Shown here: positions 45,493 through 54,396 of the stretch, in pieces
Position numbering within the stretch: position 1 is the first letter of the stretch
Layout of the letters: the number at the start of each line of letters is the position of its first letter
Translations under genes and position numbers: made by a program
Notes under the pieces: model-generated
What the model was told of the DNA's origin: nothing
The model's database searches: none
The model's input: the letters and a program-made list of their open reading frames with translations, nothing else
Assembly: GCF_013031405.1 (NCBI RefSeq)
Contig: NZ_WPZY01000008.1
Span: 62,001 to 126,000, forward strand
Source: Ruegeria sp. HKCCD8929
Lineage (GTDB): Bacteria; Pseudomonadota; Alphaproteobacteria; Rhodobacterales; Rhodobacteraceae
Direction of reading: 5' to 3'
Length of the DNA stretch: 64,000 nucleotides

Positions 45493-46527
45493 TCAGTATC
45501 CGGTCATCTCAAGATAACCACGCCCGGTATGGCTGCCTGTGATGTGAACCGGGCCTTCCCAATAGGGAAACCGGGTGCCCATCCAAGCGCGTTGGTTAAG
45601 GGCCGCGACGGTGACATCCACATCATAGGCGGGCACCTTCAGCCGCCACTTAGTCGGCACGCGGCGGGTTTCCAGATCGGTTTGCTCAAGCGGTTCGGCC
45701 ATGATGGCCCCATCGGGCAGCGCCGTGGTCGAACCGTCAGCTGCAATCCAGGTGGCCGAGGTGAAATCCCCACGCCCGCCGCGCAGGCTAAACGCCATCA
45801 GCCGTGCGCCGGTGTCGAAGCTCAGCGAGAACCAGTCCCAACCGGTCTGATCCTCGGACAAGGGTTGCGAGGACCATTCACGGTCCAGCCAGGCCTGACC
45901 GGTCACCACGACACCGCCTTCGGGCAGGTGCAGCGTTCCGGTCACCGCATAGGCGGGCTGCGAGTAGTAATGGCTGGCCTGCCCGTCCGCCGATTTCACG
46001 GAAAACCCGTTTTCGCCGTGAAAAACCAGCGGTCCCTCGGCCCTCAGAGACAGGTTATAGCTGAAATCGGCGCCGCGAGCGGTCAGGGTCAGGTCGTCGA
46101 AATCCGGCCCCGTCATCTGCCAGTCGTCGATCCAGGCCGAAAATGGCGCGGCGGTGACACCTGACTGCCCGATCCCTCCGCGCGACAGGCGCTCGGCAAA
46201 GCGGTGGTAGTCGGGTGTGGTGACGGCGGCGTGCCCCATCCAGAGCTGCGGGCTCTGCCAGCCTTCGGCCTCATGCGGTTTCAGCGCCGAACGGAACAGG
46301 GTCCACTGGATGCCGTAGTCCCGGCCATCCTCGCCGGTGAGCGTCGCCGTCACATACCACCATTCGATACGGAACGCCGGGTGGGGGCCGTGATCGGCAG
46401 GAAAGTCGAACTCGTAGCCGCGTTGCGGCACGGCAAAGCCCTCGGCCCCAGTGCCCAGCCCGGCAAAGCCCTGCGCCATCGCGGCGATGGGCAGGAACAG
46501 GAGCAGGGCGAGGGCCTTAACGTTCAT
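45493..46527 (-). CDS. AttH/CrtC-type lipocalin-like secreted protein
   Basis: About 344 residues with a signal peptide (KALALLLFLPIAAMAQG). The mature part is of the AttH/hydroxyneurosporene-synthase-like family: YEFDFPADHGPHPAFRIEWW, VTGTLHLPEGGVVVTGQAWL and DREWSSQPLSEDQTGWDWFS. These proteins have two lipocalin-like barrels and probably bind lipophilic molecules. It overlaps the FtsX-type permease gene by 11 bases and is the last gene of a three-gene exporter operon (ATPase, permease, AttH), as in attEFGH-type loci. A TTG at 46533 is the alternative start. Confidence 0.85.
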   Translation of the reverse strand: MNVKALALLLFLPIAAMAQGFAGLGTGAEGFAVPQRGYEFDFPADHGPHPAFRIEWWYVTATLTGEDGRDYGIQWTLFRSALKPHEAEGWQSPQLWMGHAAVTTPDYHRFAERLSRGGIGQSGVTAAPFSAWIDDWQMTGPDFDDLTLTARGADFSYNLSLRAEGPLVFHGENGFSVKSADGQASHYYSQPAYAVTGTLHLPEGGVVVTGQAWLDREWSSQPLSEDQTGWDWFSLSFDTGARLMAFSLRGGRGDFTSATWIAADGSTTALPDGAIMAEPLEQTDLETRRVPTKWRLKVPAYDVDVTVAALNQRAWMGTRFPYWEGPVHITGSHTGRGYLEMTGY

Positions 46528-48931
46528 TGGCAAACACTCTTAGCAGGTCCGAGGGCGGCAGCCGCCGTAGCCGGAGCGCCGGTATCGCGGCCGCCAGAGC
46601 GGCGGCTAACAGGGCCAGCACCAGCAGCCGGACCCAATCCAGTGGGAACAGATACATAGGCAGCCGCCACCCGAACGCCTCGACATTGATCACCGCCAGC
46701 AGTGCCCAGGCCAGCAGCAACCCCAGCGGCAGCGCCAGCAGCGCGGTCAACGCCGCCAGCAGCACGCTGCGCATCAGCTCCAGCCGCGCCAGTTGCGCAC
46801 GCGTCAGCCCCAGCGCCCAGACCGGCGCCAATTGCGGCAGGCGCTGGGTCCAGAGTGTCAGCAGGCTGGTCAGGATGGCAAAGCTGGCCACACCCAGCGT
46901 CAGGATATTCAGGGCGGCAGTCACCACAAAGGTCTTTTCGAAAATCACCATCGACTGCGCCTTGAGCGCGGCCTGATGGATCACCGCGCCGGGCGGCAAC
47001 TCGAACCGGGTGCGCAGCGCTTGTGCCAGATCCGAAGCCTTCCCGGGCGCGACCCGGACACCGAAGCGGCGATTGGAGGTGCCGGGAACATGTGTGTTCA
47101 GAAGCGCCACCGAGACGATGGCCTGACCCGTCGGGTTGCCGTAATCCGAATAGACCCCGGCAATCGGCAATTCCCACCCCGGCAGCACGGTCAGACGGTC
47201 GCCGGGCCAGAGATTGGCGCGGCGCGCAAGTTGCTCGTTGATCAGAATGGCTTCTCCAGCGTTAACCCGGTCCCAGACATCCCGGTCCGACGCGATCAGT
47301 GGCCAATTCTTACGGTAGGTGAAATGATCGACGATGCCGTAGAGAAACAATGGCCCGGTTTCATGCGCCAGTTCGGTCCGCCGGATCGGCAGCACCGCAT
47401 CGGCGCGTTGGCTGAGCCAGTCCGCGATCTCGGCGCCCTGTTGGTCGTCCCGGGCGGTGATGTACAGCTCGGAGGTCAGGCGCTGATCCAGCCAGCCTGT
47501 GAAGGTCAGACGGAAACTCGACACCATGGTGCCCACCCCGACATTGGCCGCCAGCGCCAGCAGCAGCGCCATCAGCGCCAGCGACAGCCCCGGCAGTTGC
47601 GCCCGCATATCCGCCCAGACCCATTGCGCCAGCGGGCACCGCGCGCGCTCGGCGCAAAGCCGCAATATGAGCGACAGAAGCGGCGGCAGCAGCAGTGCCG
47701 CCCCCATCAGCAGCCCGCCCAGAAACGCAAAGCCGGCCACCAGCCCGTCGAACAAAAGCACGGCCATGATCCCGCCCGCGATCAGAGCGAGACCGGCAGC
47801 GGTCCCGACCAATGCGGACCCCGCCTGCATCCGCCACGCCTGCGCGCCGGGGGCGGCCAGCAGCGGCATCCGCGATAGGCGCCAGAGCGTCTGTGCGCTG
47901 GCGATTATCGTGCCGCCCACGGCCATCGCCAGCCCTGAGGCCACCCAGGCCGAGCGCAGCGCCAGTTGTCCATCCACCGGCGCGCCGTAGAGCCCGCGCA
48001 GGGTTACCGCAACGTCGGGCAGGAGCGCCCCGGCCAACAGATATCCCAGGATCAGACCAATGGCGCCGCCGAGCAGTGCCAGCACCAGCAGCTCGGCCAG
48101 GATCAGCCAGGTCAGCAGCTGCAACGGGACACCCAGTGCGCGCAGGGTGCGGATCATCCCTCGCCGCTGCGCCATCGCCAGCCCCACGGTGCCATGCACG
48201 ATGAACAGCCCCACGGCAAATGAGAGCAGTCCGAAGGCCGTCAGGTTGAAGTGAAAACTGTCGGTCAGCCGCGCGGTGTCGGTCCTTGCCTCGGGCGGCC
48301 TGCGCTCCAGTTCCGGCGCCAGTTCGGCTAGTGGTTGCAGGCCAACGGGCTGATCGGGCAGGATCACCAGTCGGGTGATCTGTCCGGGCTTGTTCAGCAG
48401 CCGTTCGGCCACGCCGATATCGGTCAGAATCAGATCCGGCGGCACCGCCTCGCTTGCGATCACCGGCGGCAGGGCGGTTTGCGCGGCCAGTAACGGCGTC
48501 AGCTCGGAGCGGGCAAACAGCCGCCCCGGCGCGGTCAGGGCATCTGCCGGGTCGGGTGGGGTTTTGCCACGCTCTGCATCTTCAATCGCAGGCAGCGGAG
48601 GGTAGCTCAGCAGGTCCACCCCCATCAGCCGCAGGCTGCGCCCGCCGACCCGCAAGCGCCCTTCGAGCACCGCTGCCAGCTGCCATCCAGCCCGCCGCAG
48701 GACCACATAGCGGGACAGGGGGATGGAGCCGCCGGGCGCGTGCAATTCGTCCAACTGGCCCACCGCAAGCTGCGCGTTGGCCCGGGCATAGCTGGCCCGC
48801 GCCTCGGAATTGATCGCCTGCACGGCGGACCAGAGTGCGGTCGCCAAAGCGAGCCCGCACAGCAGGGTGACCAGTTGCACCTTGTGGCGCCGCCAATGCG
48901 ACCAGAGCGCCTGGACCGCAGGCCGGATCAT
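46517..48931 (-). CDS. FtsX-type ABC transporter permease (two FtsX modules)
   Basis: An 804-residue membrane protein with an N-terminal helix, a large periplasmic region, and FtsX-like helix bundles near 230-480 and 670-800 (LLSFAVGLFIVHGTVGLAMA; ILTLGVASFAILTSLLTLWT). The layout is that of macrolide-exporter/LolCE-like mechanotransmission permeases. It overlaps the ATPase gene by four bases and the AttH gene by 11-17. The operon probably extracts or exports a lipophilic compound together with the AttH protein; the substrate is unknown. Confidence 0.88.
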   Translation of the reverse strand: MIRPAVQALWSHWRRHKVQLVTLLCGLALATALWSAVQAINSEARASYARANAQLAVGQLDELHAPGGSIPLSRYVVLRRAGWQLAAVLEGRLRVGGRSLRLMGVDLLSYPPLPAIEDAERGKTPPDPADALTAPGRLFARSELTPLLAAQTALPPVIASEAVPPDLILTDIGVAERLLNKPGQITRLVILPDQPVGLQPLAELAPELERRPPEARTDTARLTDSFHFNLTAFGLLSFAVGLFIVHGTVGLAMAQRRGMIRTLRALGVPLQLLTWLILAELLVLALLGGAIGLILGYLLAGALLPDVAVTLRGLYGAPVDGQLALRSAWVASGLAMAVGGTIIASAQTLWRLSRMPLLAAPGAQAWRMQAGSALVGTAAGLALIAGGIMAVLLFDGLVAGFAFLGGLLMGAALLLPPLLSLILRLCAERARCPLAQWVWADMRAQLPGLSLALMALLLALAANVGVGTMVSSFRLTFTGWLDQRLTSELYITARDDQQGAEIADWLSQRADAVLPIRRTELAHETGPLFLYGIVDHFTYRKNWPLIASDRDVWDRVNAGEAILINEQLARRANLWPGDRLTVLPGWELPIAGVYSDYGNPTGQAIVSVALLNTHVPGTSNRRFGVRVAPGKASDLAQALRTRFELPPGAVIHQAALKAQSMVIFEKTFVVTAALNILTLGVASFAILTSLLTLWTQRLPQLAPVWALGLTRAQLARLELMRSVLLAALTALLALPLGLLLAWALLAVINVEAFGWRLPMYLFPLDWVRLLVLALLAAALAAAIPALRLRRLPPSDLLRVFANER

Positions 48932-49575
48932 GCGATCCGCCCGCCCGCCAGATGCGCGCGCCGGTCGAGTTGAGCGGCGATCTCGGGCGAGTGGGTGACC
49001 AGCAACAGTGCCGCTCCTGAGGCTTTGACCAGATCCAGCATCAGGCCCAGCACCGACGCGCTGGCGGTTTCATCCAGATTGCCGGTAGGCTCATCCGCCA
49101 GCAGCAGCTTGGGCCGCACCGCCACCGCCCGTCCGATCGCCACCCTCTGCTGTTGGCCGCCCGAGAGGTGTTCGGGATACCGCGATTGCAGATCGGAAAG
49201 GCCCAGCCGGTCGGTCAGCTCGGCCAGCCAGCCGGTGTCCAGCCGCCCCGCCAGACGCGCGTGAAAGGCCAGGTTTTGGGCCACCGTTAGCGAGGGGATA
49301 AGGTTGAACTGCTGAAACACCAGCGCCACGCGATCCCGCCGCAGCGCTGCCCGGCCCGCATCATCGAGCGCCGAGAGTGTCACACCGTCCAAGGTGATCT
49401 CGCCCGCGCCAAAACCATCCAGTGCGGCGGCGAGATTCAAAAGCGTGCTCTTGCCGCTGCCGCTTTCGCCGGTCAGCGCCAGCGTCTGCCCGGCCTCCAA
49501 CGTCAAAGACACATCCTGTAACACCGGTCGGCCACCGGGGTAGGTCTTGTGCACATGGTCGATGGTCAGCAGCAT
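48928..49575 (-). CDS. LolD/MacB-type ABC transporter ATPase
   Basis: A 215-residue ATPase. Walker A is LTGESGSGKSTLLNLAAAL, the signature is HLSGGQQQRVAIGRA and Walker B is LLLADEPTGNLD, all of the LolD/MacB export type. ATG 49575 (MLLTIDHVHKTYPGGR) is chosen because GAGGG precedes it and the frame upstream is not protein-like. It is the first gene of the operon with the FtsX-type permease and the AttH protein. Confidence 0.92.
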   Translation of the reverse strand: MLLTIDHVHKTYPGGRPVLQDVSLTLEAGQTLALTGESGSGKSTLLNLAAALDGFGAGEITLDGVTLSALDDAGRAALRRDRVALVFQQFNLIPSLTVAQNLAFHARLAGRLDTGWLAELTDRLGLSDLQSRYPEHLSGGQQQRVAIGRAVAVRPKLLLADEPTGNLDETASASVLGLMLDLVKASGAALLLVTHSPEIAAQLDRRAHLAGGRIA

Positions 49576-49757
49576 CCGGCCCTCGATATTTGGTGGAGCC
49601 ACAATGTGTACCAAGCAACAAAAGTGTCCAGCGCGGATCCGACAGCGGAGCCATTCGCCGCAGCCGCAGCGGGAGCAACCCTGTGGGCTTGTTCCTCGTG
49701 AAACCTCCGTCCATTCTGAGCGCAAACTTTAATTGAGCAGCAGATGAGGCCGGTCGC

Positions 49758-50192
49758 ATGACACTGTCACAACAAATTCTCTGGGGCAGCATGTATCTGG
49801 GCCTGTGTTTCGTGATCGAGATCGTGATGCTGACCTGGTGCACCCTGGTCATTCGACGGCTGGCCGAGAAATGGGCGAGCAAGGGCCACACCATCCAAAC
49901 CGCTTCGCCGATTGCGGTTGCGCTGGGGTTCATCGTGCTAACCCACACGATACAGGTCTGGATATGGGCGATGGTTTGGGTCTTCAGTTCGGTGCTGCCC
50001 GACTGGAACAGCGCACTCTATTTCTCGCTCGTGACCTTCACGACACTGGGATATGGCGACATCGTTCTGGGCGAGAATCTGAGAATATTTGGTGCCTTCG
50101 CGTCTGTTACCGGGTTGCTGGCGTTTGGTCTTTCCACCGCTTACATGGTGGCGCTGATGACCCGCGTGTTCGAGGATCGCTTTTTGTCATGA
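49758..50192 (+). CDS. Small two-helix potassium channel protein
   Basis: A 144-residue membrane protein with helices near 8-30, 52-75 and 105-135 and a pore loop with the K+ selectivity filter (VTFTTLGYGDIV). It lacks a C-terminal RCK/TrkA-N domain, so it is a minimal channel of the ion-channel (Ion_trans_2) group. It is monocistronic, facing the DUF2125 gene, with a terminator between. Confidence 0.88.
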   Translation: MTLSQQILWGSMYLGLCFVIEIVMLTWCTLVIRRLAEKWASKGHTIQTASPIAVALGFIVLTHTIQVWIWAMVWVFSSVLPDWNSALYFSLVTFTTLGYGDIVLGENLRIFGAFASVTGLLAFGLSTAYMVALMTRVFEDRFLS

Positions 50193-50224
50193 AGCGAACC
50201 AATCCGGATGGTCACATCGCAACC

Positions 50225-50253
50225 AAAAAAAAGGCCGCCGGATGGCGGCCTTT
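50225..50253. terminator. Bidirectional terminator between the K+ channel and DUF2125 genes
   Basis: A 7-bp GC stem (GGCCGCC / GGCGGCC) with loop GGAT is flanked by an A8 run on the left and TTT on the right. Read on the minus strand it ends in eight T, a strong stop for the DUF2125 gene. Read on the plus strand it is a weaker stop for the channel gene. Confidence 0.85.
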
Positions 50254-50275
50254 CGGTTCGTTTCTAAGCCGAGGA

Positions 50276-51799
50276 TTACTTGATCCGCTGACCGTTGGCC
50301 GAAATGTGGCCTTCTTTGTTAATCTCGATCTTCGAGTTCAGCGTGTCCGGTGCGTCGCCCGGTACGGCCAGCATGCCCATCATCATCCGGGCGCCCATGG
50401 CGTCGCTGTCCGACATCAGACCCATGCCGATCAGCTTGTCGATCAGCGCGTTGGCGCCTACAAGCTGCAGGTTCGCCTCACCCGAGGGCGCAGGCATGCC
50501 GTCGAAGGCCTCGAGGTTGGAATTGTCAAACTCAAATGCACCGGTCCCGGTCAGCTTTGCCCCGACCATCGACACGGTCAATTGGTTGATCGCCAGCGTT
50601 TCCAGCTCGCCAGGGGCTGCTTCGGTTGCATCCAGCGTCTCAGCCACGGTCGGGTCGAGGAAATCGACCAGCACCTTGGCGGTACCTGTTGCGTCTAGCG
50701 CGATGGTTGCCGGATCGCGAGGTAGCGCGCCAGCAGGATCAAACATGCCCCAAATGATGTCGGACATGGTGAAATCGGTCAGGTTCATGCCAAACGCAAA
50801 AGGCTGCGCTTCGTCCGAGGCCTGCACGGGAACGTCGAACTTGATCCCAGCCTGAGCCATTGCCAGTTCGATGGGAAAGGGCAGGTCCTGCGAGGTGACA
50901 GACAGCTCGACACTGTTCTGCGCGATGTCATAGCCGATATGGTCGGCATCCATCGCAATCTCAAAAGTTCCGCCCTGTGAGCTGCTTTGCATTCCAAACT
51001 GCTCGCCATCCCCGGTGCCCGAAATGTCCGAGCTGCCGGCGCCGTAGGTGAACGCACCTGCAAAGTTGAACCCGGCCTCGATCATGCTCTGATAATCTGC
51101 CGCGTTGATCCCCATGGGTATCATCCCGGCGCCTTTGAAGGTCAGCGCATCCATCTTGCCGCTGAACTTGCCCTGATCGTCGGATTCGGGATCGTCAAAG
51201 GCGATATCGTAGGTCAGACCATCGGCGGTGAAACTCTGATCGACGTCGCGGTTCTCGCCAATGACCATGCGGGACGTGCCCGCAACCCCGGTCATGTCAA
51301 AGGCAACCTTAACCACATCCGAGGGAATGGTTTCGCCATCCGCCTCGACCGAGTCGAGCACCACGCCAAGCCGGCTTGCCGAATAGTCGTAGGTCATGTC
51401 CTCGGGCGAGCCCGAAACAAGCATGGTCATGCCGTCATGGGAATAGGTCAGCGCGGCCTTGAACACCTCATCATCGGCGGTGCCGTCAATCACCAGCGGG
51501 AATGACGCGGGCAAGCCGATGCTGACGGTGCCGTCACCGTTTTCGGTCATCGTCATTTCGGGGAAGTTCATGGTGAACTGGCCGTCCTGTTCCGGCAGGT
51601 CCATCGCGAGGGACACATTGGCAACGGTGGTCACGTTGCCCGAGGTGCTGGCCGTGCCGGAAACCTCATATCCCATCCCGCCCAGATACGCCTGCCAGTC
51701 GGCCCAGACGTCATTGGCTGTGAGATCGGCCCAGGCACTCTGAGAAACAACGGCATAGGCAATAACTGCGCCGCAACTGCGGCGGAGGAAAACAGACAT
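50276..51799 (-). CDS. DUF2125 family protein, exported
   Basis: A 507-residue protein of the DUF2125 family found in Rhodobacterales; function unknown. ATG 51799 (MSVFLRRSCGAVIAYAVVSQ) gives a signal peptide ending near SAWA. The open frame continues 254 codons upstream but runs antisense to the SDR gene and is not protein-like. The mature protein has many beta-strand-like segments and an even spread of Asp/Gly, consistent with a periplasmic beta structure (e.g. ADLTANDVWADWQAYLGGMG near the start, VSMVGAKLTGTGAFEFDN near the end). Confidence 0.85.
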   Translation of the reverse strand: MSVFLRRSCGAVIAYAVVSQSAWADLTANDVWADWQAYLGGMGYEVSGTASTSGNVTTVANVSLAMDLPEQDGQFTMNFPEMTMTENGDGTVSIGLPASFPLVIDGTADDEVFKAALTYSHDGMTMLVSGSPEDMTYDYSASRLGVVLDSVEADGETIPSDVVKVAFDMTGVAGTSRMVIGENRDVDQSFTADGLTYDIAFDDPESDDQGKFSGKMDALTFKGAGMIPMGINAADYQSMIEAGFNFAGAFTYGAGSSDISGTGDGEQFGMQSSSQGGTFEIAMDADHIGYDIAQNSVELSVTSQDLPFPIELAMAQAGIKFDVPVQASDEAQPFAFGMNLTDFTMSDIIWGMFDPAGALPRDPATIALDATGTAKVLVDFLDPTVAETLDATEAAPGELETLAINQLTVSMVGAKLTGTGAFEFDNSNLEAFDGMPAPSGEANLQLVGANALIDKLIGMGLMSDSDAMGARMMMGMLAVPGDAPDTLNSKIEINKEGHISANGQRIK

Positions 51800-51934
51800 A
51801 AGGGAACCCTTCTTGATCAATGTCGCATATATCGTCGGGTGTGGCGGCGCGGGCGTCAAGGGGGCAAGGGCTGGACCTTCTCCCCCTTGGCAAAGTACGA
51901 CTTTCGGAAAGGGCGTCACAACAGGGGTTTGACG

Positions 51935-52684
51935 ATGGATATGCAAGGGAAAACTGTTCTGATCACCGGCGCCAGTCGCGGCATAGGGGCCGAGACCGGG
52001 CGCGTTTTTGCCGCAGCCGGTGCAAATGTGGCCCTGGTCGCGCGCAGCGGGCAGGCGATTTCCGCACTGGCTGCCGAGATTGGAGAGCGCGCTCTGGCGC
52101 TGCCCTGCGATGTCGGCGACTACGCCCAGGTCGAGCGGGCTGTGGCCACCTGTGTCTCGCATTTCGGCAGTCTGGACGTGCTGATCGGCAATGCCGGGGC
52201 GATCGAGCCCATCGCCCATATCGCGCGCGCGGACCCGGCTGCATGGGGGCAGGTCATCGACATCAACCTCAAGGGCGTGTTCTACGGGATGCGGGCGGCT
52301 CTGCCGGTCATGCGCGCAGCCGGCGGGGGGACCATCCTGACCATCTCGTCCGGGGCCGCCCATAACCCGGTCGAGGCATGGAGCCATTACTGCGCCTCCA
52401 AGGCCGGTGCGGCGATGCTGACCGATTGCGTGCATCTGGAAGAGGCGCATCACGGCATCCGTGCCATGGGCCTGTCTCCTGGCACCGTTGCCACCCAGAT
52501 GCAGCGCGAGATCAAGGCCTCTGGCATCAACCCGGTCAGCCAGCTGGATTGGGAGGCGCACATCCCAGCCGACTGGCCTGCAAGGGCGCTGTTGTGGATG
52601 TGCTCGTCGGATGCGGATGAGTTCTTGGGCACTGAAATCTCGCTGCGGGATGAGGGTATCCGCAAGCGGGCCGGGCTGACATGA
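51935..52684 (+). CDS. Short-chain dehydrogenase/reductase (SDR)
   Basis: A 249-residue NAD(P)-dependent oxidoreductase of the classical SDR type. The cofactor motif is VLITGASRGIGAETG, followed by NAGAIEP. The active site has S (ISSGAAHNP) and Y-x-x-x-K (HYCASKAGAAML). ATG 51935 is chosen because the cofactor motif sits near residue 8-16 as usual. The stop overlaps the enoyl-CoA hydratase gene start by four bases. The substrate is not evident; the neighbours suggest acyl-CoA or hydroxy-acid metabolism. Confidence 0.9.
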   Translation: MDMQGKTVLITGASRGIGAETGRVFAAAGANVALVARSGQAISALAAEIGERALALPCDVGDYAQVERAVATCVSHFGSLDVLIGNAGAIEPIAHIARADPAAWGQVIDINLKGVFYGMRAALPVMRAAGGGTILTISSGAAHNPVEAWSHYCASKAGAAMLTDCVHLEEAHHGIRAMGLSPGTVATQMQREIKASGINPVSQLDWEAHIPADWPARALLWMCSSDADEFLGTEISLRDEGIRKRAGLT

Positions 52685-53289
52685 TCGATCTGGTGAAAGA
52701 GGACGGATTGTGGATTGTCACCCTCAACCGTCCCGATAAGGCCAATTCGCTGACCGGTGCGATGCTGGCGGAACTGGCCGGGATCGCTGAGGCCGCGGTT
52801 GACGCCAAGGCGTTGATCCTGACTGGGGCTGGCAGCGTATTCAGCGCCGGGGCCGATCTGGACGAGGCGCGGGCGGGTCTTGCCACCTCGGACCTGTGGG
52901 AGCGGTTGTCGAACGCCATCGCCGCGCTGCCTTGCCTGACCGTCGCTGCACTGAACGGGACGCTGGCGGGTGGCGCGAATGGCATGGTGCTGGCCTGCGA
53001 TCTACGCATCGCCGTGCCTGCCGCCAAGTTCTTCTACCCGGTGATGAAGCTGGGCTTTCTGCCGCAGCCTTCGGACCCCAAACGCATGGCCGCCCTGATC
53101 GGGCCTTCGCGCACCAAGCTGATCTTCATGGCGGGCCAGAAAATCACGGCGCAGGAGGCCTATGGCTTTGGCCTTGTGGACCGCATCGTTGAACCCGACG
53201 CGCTGATGCCCACTGCGCGCGAGTTGGTGGCCGACAGTGTGGCCGCCCGGCCCAAGATCGCTGTAGGTATTGCGGAGATGTGTCGATGA
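52681..53289 (+). CDS. Enoyl-CoA hydratase/isomerase-family protein, short
   Basis: A 202-residue crotonase-fold protein. The N-terminal strand-turn (LWIVTLNRPDKANSLTGAML), the first oxyanion block (GSVFSAGADLDEA) and the second (ALNGTLAGGANGMVLACDLR) are present. It is shorter than the usual ~260 residues and lacks much of the C-terminal trimerisation helices. The two usual catalytic glutamates are not obvious in place. It is coupled with the SDR and VOC genes by 4-base overlaps. Confidence 0.88.
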   Translation: MIDLVKEDGLWIVTLNRPDKANSLTGAMLAELAGIAEAAVDAKALILTGAGSVFSAGADLDEARAGLATSDLWERLSNAIAALPCLTVAALNGTLAGGANGMVLACDLRIAVPAAKFFYPVMKLGFLPQPSDPKRMAALIGPSRTKLIFMAGQKITAQEAYGFGLVDRIVEPDALMPTARELVADSVAARPKIAVGIAEMCR

Positions 53290-54023
53290 GACTTTCAGCG
53301 TTGCGGCTGCGCGTGGCCGATCCCGAAAGGCTGGCCCGGTTCTACGCCGATGTTCTTGGCATGACGGCCCGGCCTCAGGGCGCCAACTGGCGGGTGGGCT
53401 ATAACGGCGCAGATGCCGACCTGCTGCTGATGCCGGGCGGCGGAGCATATACTCATGACCGGGGCCAGCGTTATTGGAAGATCGGGATCACCTTGCCCAA
53501 TGTCGATCTAGCCACCGATTATCTGCGCAAACAGGGGGTCGAGGTCAGCGACCCGCACCAGTTCCTCGATATCGGTTACATGTGCCATCTGGCGGATCCC
53601 GAGGGGTTCGTGATCGAGCTGCTGCAACATGATTTCGAGGGCAACCGGCCCGGGGGTGCAGGCGATCCTGCCCAGCCCTTCGCCGGGGCCTGCATCGGCC
53701 AGATCACCCTGCGCACCGGCGATATCGCGGCGGAGGAGACGCGCTGTAAAGCGCTGGGCATGCGGCTGCTTTCAATTCAGGAAGTCGCACCCTACGGCTT
53801 TGACCTGCACTTCTACGCGTTCACTGTCGACACCCCGCCTGATCCCGATCTGTGGTCAGCCAATAACCGCGAATGGCTGTGGAAGCGCCCCTACACCACG
53901 CTGGAATTCCAGCACATTCCTGGCGCGAGCTTCGTGCCGACGCCTGACTATCGCGGGATGGAGATCGAAGGTTTGACAGAGGCCGCAAGCGACGCATTCG
54001 GTGATCCGCTTCTGCCCGGCTGA
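53286..54023 (+). CDS. VOC-superfamily (glyoxalase/dioxygenase-like) protein
   Basis: A 245-residue protein with two vicinal-oxygen-chelate modules (LRLRVADPERLARFYADVLG; then QITLRTGDIAAEETRCKALG). Candidate metal ligands are E/H residues in GFVIELLQHD and TTLEFQHIPG. The ATG at 53286 overlaps the previous stop (ATGA); GTG 53280 is an alternative. VOC enzymes catalyse isomerisations, epimerisations or ring cleavage; which applies here is unknown. It ends the SDR-enoyl-CoA hydratase-VOC operon. Confidence 0.85.
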   Translation: MRLSALRLRVADPERLARFYADVLGMTARPQGANWRVGYNGADADLLLMPGGGAYTHDRGQRYWKIGITLPNVDLATDYLRKQGVEVSDPHQFLDIGYMCHLADPEGFVIELLQHDFEGNRPGGAGDPAQPFAGACIGQITLRTGDIAAEETRCKALGMRLLSIQEVAPYGFDLHFYAFTVDTPPDPDLWSANNREWLWKRPYTTLEFQHIPGASFVPTPDYRGMEIEGLTEAASDAFGDPLLPG

Positions 54024-54314
54024 TCACCGCACCCGCCGCTTGCCCGGCACTTTCGACCGGAACCCGGGCGGGCGTTTACGCACCCAGCCAAGGAATTTTG
54101 CCAGCCGGGGATGGGCGCGCAGCGCCTCGACGGTGCTGTAGTCGCGCGCCAGCTCTGTCTCGGTCAGCGTGGCGTGGATTTCCTTGTGACATATCTGGTG
54201 CAGCAACACCGTCGGCCCGCCCTTGCCACCCTTCAGCTTGGGGATCAGATGGTGCAGGCTTCCGGACCCATCGGGGATCGGGCGGTCGCAAAGCAGACAA
54301 ATCGGTTCGGTCAT
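54024..54314 (-). CDS. Small HNH-type endonuclease-like protein
   Basis: A 96-residue protein starting MTEPICLLCDRPIPDGSGSL. It shows the C-x-x-C plus LHHLIPKLKGGKGG and HQICHKEIHATLTE blocks of HNH nuclease-fold proteins. ATG 54356, adding 15 residues, is an alternative start but would overlap the divergent MscS-gene region. The C-terminus is Lys/Arg-rich and may bind nucleic acid. Related small HNH proteins are common in Rhodobacterales and have no known specific role. Confidence 0.75.
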   Translation of the reverse strand: MTEPICLLCDRPIPDGSGSLHHLIPKLKGGKGGPTVLLHQICHKEIHATLTETELARDYSTVEALRAHPRLAKFLGWVRKRPPGFRSKVPGKRRVR

Positions 54315-54396
54315 TAGGGTCCTGTTTTTCTTGCCGTCCACGTCGTAGACAGACATGACACTGCATCGAATGGTAACGGGTTGGCGTGAGGGAGCA

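Noticed and set aside
46793..47878. 361-codon plus-strand frame opposite the FtsX-type permease
   Set aside because: Its Gln/Arg/His-rich translation is typical of an antisense shadow of a Leu/Ala-rich membrane protein.
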